From assembly GCA_016718805.1 (NCBI GenBank), contig JADKCP010000006.1, positions 58,002-122,001 on the forward strand: DNA of 64,000 nucleotides, read 5' to 3'. Source of the stretch: Bacteroidota bacterium. GTDB lineage: Bacteria > Bacteroidota > Bacteroidia > UBA4408. Of this stretch, positions 62,287 through 64,000 are shown piece by piece. Made by a program: the position numbers and the translations under genes. The notes under the pieces are model-generated. The model ran no database searches, was not told the origin of the DNA, and was given only the letters and a program-made list of their open reading frames with translations. Each line of letters begins with the position of its first letter. Positions within the stretch are counted from its first letter, which is position 1.

Positions 62287-63065
62287 ATTCTTTCTTCTTT
62301 AGGTGTGTGATAATTATGTAAATCCCTTACTAAGCTTAACACATCTTCAATTTTCTCCACAGATATATTATTGAAGAAAATGTCTTTATTTTCATAAGTT
62401 AATTTATTTACTTCCGGGAGGATGGAATCAAAAGCTTTCATCACAGTATCATGCTTTTTCACTAATTGATACTCGATTTCATCACCTCTTCTTACAGGTG
62501 TTAAAGTCTTTATGATATCTGCACCCCATACACCTTTTTCATGTTCTATGATAATGTTGGTCTTCCATTTTGGTTCAGGTGGATTTTTGTTCACATCATA
62601 GTTCATTAGCCTATGTGCAAAGTCAGAAATATCCTCTTTCAACTGACTGGCAGCTCTATCTTCATCACTTCTCTGGTTTCTCTTTGCTTTCTTACCGGTA
62701 ATTCTTGCAACTTCTCTTCCCACAGTATATCTAATATTTCCCTCAGCCATAGAACCATAATGTGTAAGAAATAAAAATTTACCATCCTTTACAGTATTGA
62801 TTTCACGGATTGCTTCATCAGCAATTCTTTCAAGAGAATATTTTGTATGAACGGAACCATTAAGTTTATTTATAATTCTCTTAATAACAAAGTATTTCTC
62901 AGTAAAATAAAATATTTCAAAAACCTTACCTCTAATAATATCATTTGGATAATTAATTTTATCCCAGTCTAGAAAATCAGTTTGTGGTGTGATTTCAAAA
63001 TCAACATTTATATCATCTCCTTCAAACTCTAATTCATTAATTTTCCTAATAGAGTATTTCTCCAT
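62283..63065 (-). CDS. 260-residue protein of unknown function
   Basis: This soluble, charged protein has no signal peptide or membrane helix. The N-terminal ~70 residues are beta-rich (FEGDDINVDFEITPQTDFLDW, KVFEIFYFTEKYFVIKRI). A basic stretch follows (REVARITGKKAKRNQRSDEDRA, about 118-139), then helices and NIIIEHEKGVWGADIIKTLTPVRRGDE. No known domain was recognised, so no function is given. Its ATG overlaps by one base the TAA of an upstream 35-codon frame (TAATG), and its stop overlaps the start of the 72-residue gene. This looks like a three-gene unit. Confidence 0.7.
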   Translation of the reverse strand: MEKYSIRKINELEFEGDDINVDFEITPQTDFLDWDKINYPNDIIRGKVFEIFYFTEKYFVIKRIINKLNGSVHTKYSLERIADEAIREINTVKDGKFLFLTHYGSMAEGNIRYTVGREVARITGKKAKRNQRSDEDRAASQLKEDISDFAHRLMNYDVNKNPPEPKWKTNIIIEHEKGVWGADIIKTLTPVRRGDEIEYQLVKKHDTVMKAFDSILPEVNKLTYENKDIFFNNISVEKIEDVLSLVRDLHNYHTPKEERI

Positions 63066-63172
63066 TAAGTATTGCGTGCTCCTTGTAATGTTGGAATACC
63101 ATACTGATAAATCTGAGACATTTGACTAGTATCTATTCCCTCATTCATTAATCTTACTTTAAACTTTCCCAT
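63065..63172 (-). CDS. 35-residue small protein at the head of the coupled operon
   Basis: A short frame starts ATG at 63172 and contains GKFKVRLMNEGIDTS and IPTLQGARNT, ending TAA at 63065-63067. The stop overlaps the next gene's ATG as TAATG. A TATTTTTG -7 box (63194-63201) lies 21 bp upstream. The promoter, coupling and lack of alternative starts support a real leader-type or small structural protein; no family was recognised. Confidence 0.5.
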   Translation of the reverse strand: MGKFKVRLMNEGIDTSQMSQIYQYGIPTLQGARNT

Positions 63173-63193
63173 CGTTTCAATTATTAAACTATA

Positions 63194-63201
63194 CAAAAAT
63201 A
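63194..63201 (-). promoter_or_regulatory. -7 box (TATTTTTG) of the 35/260/72 operon
   Basis: Minus-strand TATTTTTG matches TAnnTTTG, 21 bp before the ATG at 63172. A TTTA lies 16 bp upstream of it as a weak -33 candidate. Confidence 0.5.
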
Positions 63202-63298
63202 GTCATTTAAGGTACTATAAATGAAGGTGTTGAAAAGTATTTGGAATTTACGCCAGTCCCTTTAAACTGAAAGTAATTTTTTGCTACTATTTACAAAT

Positions 63299-63466
63299 AT
63301 GGTGAATAATGAAATAACGACAGAAGAAATCGAATGGAAACTTCGGGAAACTGTTAGATCGGTAATTTCTGAGAGTCTCTATATAGAAGGTCGGGAGACC
63401 TATAACCTCGAGTGTTTAAAGCACTATTTTGTGAGCAATGAAGTGAAAATAATCACATTGAATTAA
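63299..63466 (+). CDS. 55-residue small protein of unknown function
   Basis: The frame from ATG 63299 contains NEITTEEIEWKLRETVRSVI and LECLKHYFVSNEVK, a helical, charged peptide with no signal sequence. It is divergent from the coupled operon and its end overlaps the convergent partial gene by 14 bp. No family was recognised and the length makes chance possible. Opposite-strand coding is absent over most of it. Confidence 0.4.
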   Translation: MVNNEITTEEIEWKLRETVRSVISESLYIEGRETYNLECLKHYFVSNEVKIITLN

Positions 63467-64000
63467 ATCGAAGCATAGTTCTCTTAATTCTAAACATACT
63501 TTCCTGTAGACCCCGTGCATTCATAATAAAAATGCCCCTATAGGTTCTTTTTAACTCTATCAAATCATTAAATGCATAGATACACTCCATTGCATGTTTA
63601 AGAATTTTAACAGCTCTAAAATCAGCCTCAGCGGTTTTACACAGTTTAATCATCGGTTCAATAAAGTTCTTCTTGCTTACATAAATGTCTGTATAACTCA
63701 CTCCGTGCAAGTTTAATTTAGACCAGTTGATTTTTATTTTATAAAAGTCAATTAAGAACTGATCATCTTTCAATTCAATTTTATCACGTTCATTTGTTGC
63801 GATCATTTCATGAAAGATGTCCCCAATCTCTTTTATATTTAATTTGTAGTCTTCCATTAATTTGCCATGTAATTCATTTAATGCATTGAACTCTCCATGA
63901 AGAGAATTTTTAATATAATCTATATAATCCAGGCTATTCTTTAAGGTATTATACAGTTCAGTTTTAAAATCGGTTTCAGCATTTTTTCTCTTAATGAAAA
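63453..64000 (-). CDS. C-terminal part of a helical protein, N-terminus off the right edge
   Basis: An open frame runs from the window edge to the TAA at 63453, at least 181 codons, with no stop. The ATG at 63857 is internal. Upstream of it the frame reads coherent helical sequence (ETDFKTELYNTLKNSLDYID; NALNELHGKLMEDYKLN). The whole segment is predicted largely alpha-helical with coiled-coil character, and ends RGIFIMNARGLQESMFRIKR. No family was recognised. It converges on the 55-residue frame. Confidence 0.65.
   Translation of the reverse strand, partial: FIKRKNAETDFKTELYNTLKNSLDYIDYIKNSLHGEFNALNELHGKLMEDYKLNIKEIGDIFHEMIATNERDKIELKDDQFLIDFYKIKINWSKLNLHGVSYTDIYVSKKNFIEPMIKLCKTAEADFRAVKILKHAMECIYAFNDLIELKRTYRGIFIMNARGLQESMFRIKRTMLRFNSM

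Overview
The window is AT-rich chromosomal DNA from a member of the Bacteroidota. The lineage call rests on several independent signs. There is a type IX secretion system (T9SS) translocon gene (sprA, cut by the left edge) and at least five T9SS cargo proteins with C-terminal sorting domains. PurS, PssA, a DUF3276 (PUR-alpha-like) protein and a MaeB-ruvA-sprA gene block are present. Many starts are preceded by the Bacteroidota -7 promoter box TAnnTTTG instead of a sigma70 -10 box. No rRNA, tRNA, CRISPR array or intact insertion sequence was found.

Layout. 0-8.5 kb (minus): maeB, ruvA and sprA, a tight operon. 8.9-14.0 kb (plus): a YaiO-like barrel protein (frameshifted at a T7 run), a CotH-kinase lipoprotein, a HEAT-repeat membrane protein and a processive-type GT2 glycosyltransferase, which look like an envelope-polysaccharide synthesis and export unit. 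14.0-21.8 kb (minus): an NAD-dependent epimerase and a giant 2254-residue TPR/PD40/coiled-coil/triple-SPOR protein. 22.3-31.2 kb: two small DUF proteins, an M19 dipeptidase, fumC, a small barrel-like protein, a MORN/YwqK-type protein, mnmA, a lipoprotein and a T9SS-exported subtilase. 31.2-33.2 kb: a second T9SS protein, a variable octamer repeat locus and a GyrI-like protein. 33.6-40.2 kb: serC; a minus-strand run pssA-purS-DUF2520-SiaB/SiaB-SiaC; a polytopic membrane protein; a DoxX-like protein. 40.5-47.3 kb (plus): queE, a PorE-like OmpA protein, an alpha/beta hydrolase, tatA, gatA and an MltD-like transglycosylase. 47.3-50.3 kb (minus): rimM, DUF3276 and an MsbA-type ABC exporter. 50.5-61.5 kb: T9SS cargo proteins, two of them split by paired single-base shifts in A/T runs, plus a 47-residue gene with its own strong promoter and a structured 3' region. 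61.5-64 kb: an accessory-looking block of unrecognised small genes, including a translationally coupled 35/260/72-residue operon.

How the genes work together. Much of the window concerns the cell envelope and secretion: the T9SS channel, a PorE-like peptidoglycan/OM linker, T9SS cargo (a protease and large beta-helix/Ig-like surface proteins), a lytic transglycosylase, a large SPOR protein and a possible glycan export cluster. The rest is housekeeping (RuvA, FumC, SerC, PurS, PssA, MnmA, GatA, QueE, RimM). The items most worth following up are the duplicated SiaB kinase paired with SiaC, the YaiO-CotH-HEAT-GT2 cluster, the giant SPOR protein, the small gene and structured RNA at 52.5-52.95 kb, and the unrecognised operon at the right edge. 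Several frameshifts lie in short homopolymers, so base-level assembly errors must be excluded before calling these genes broken.
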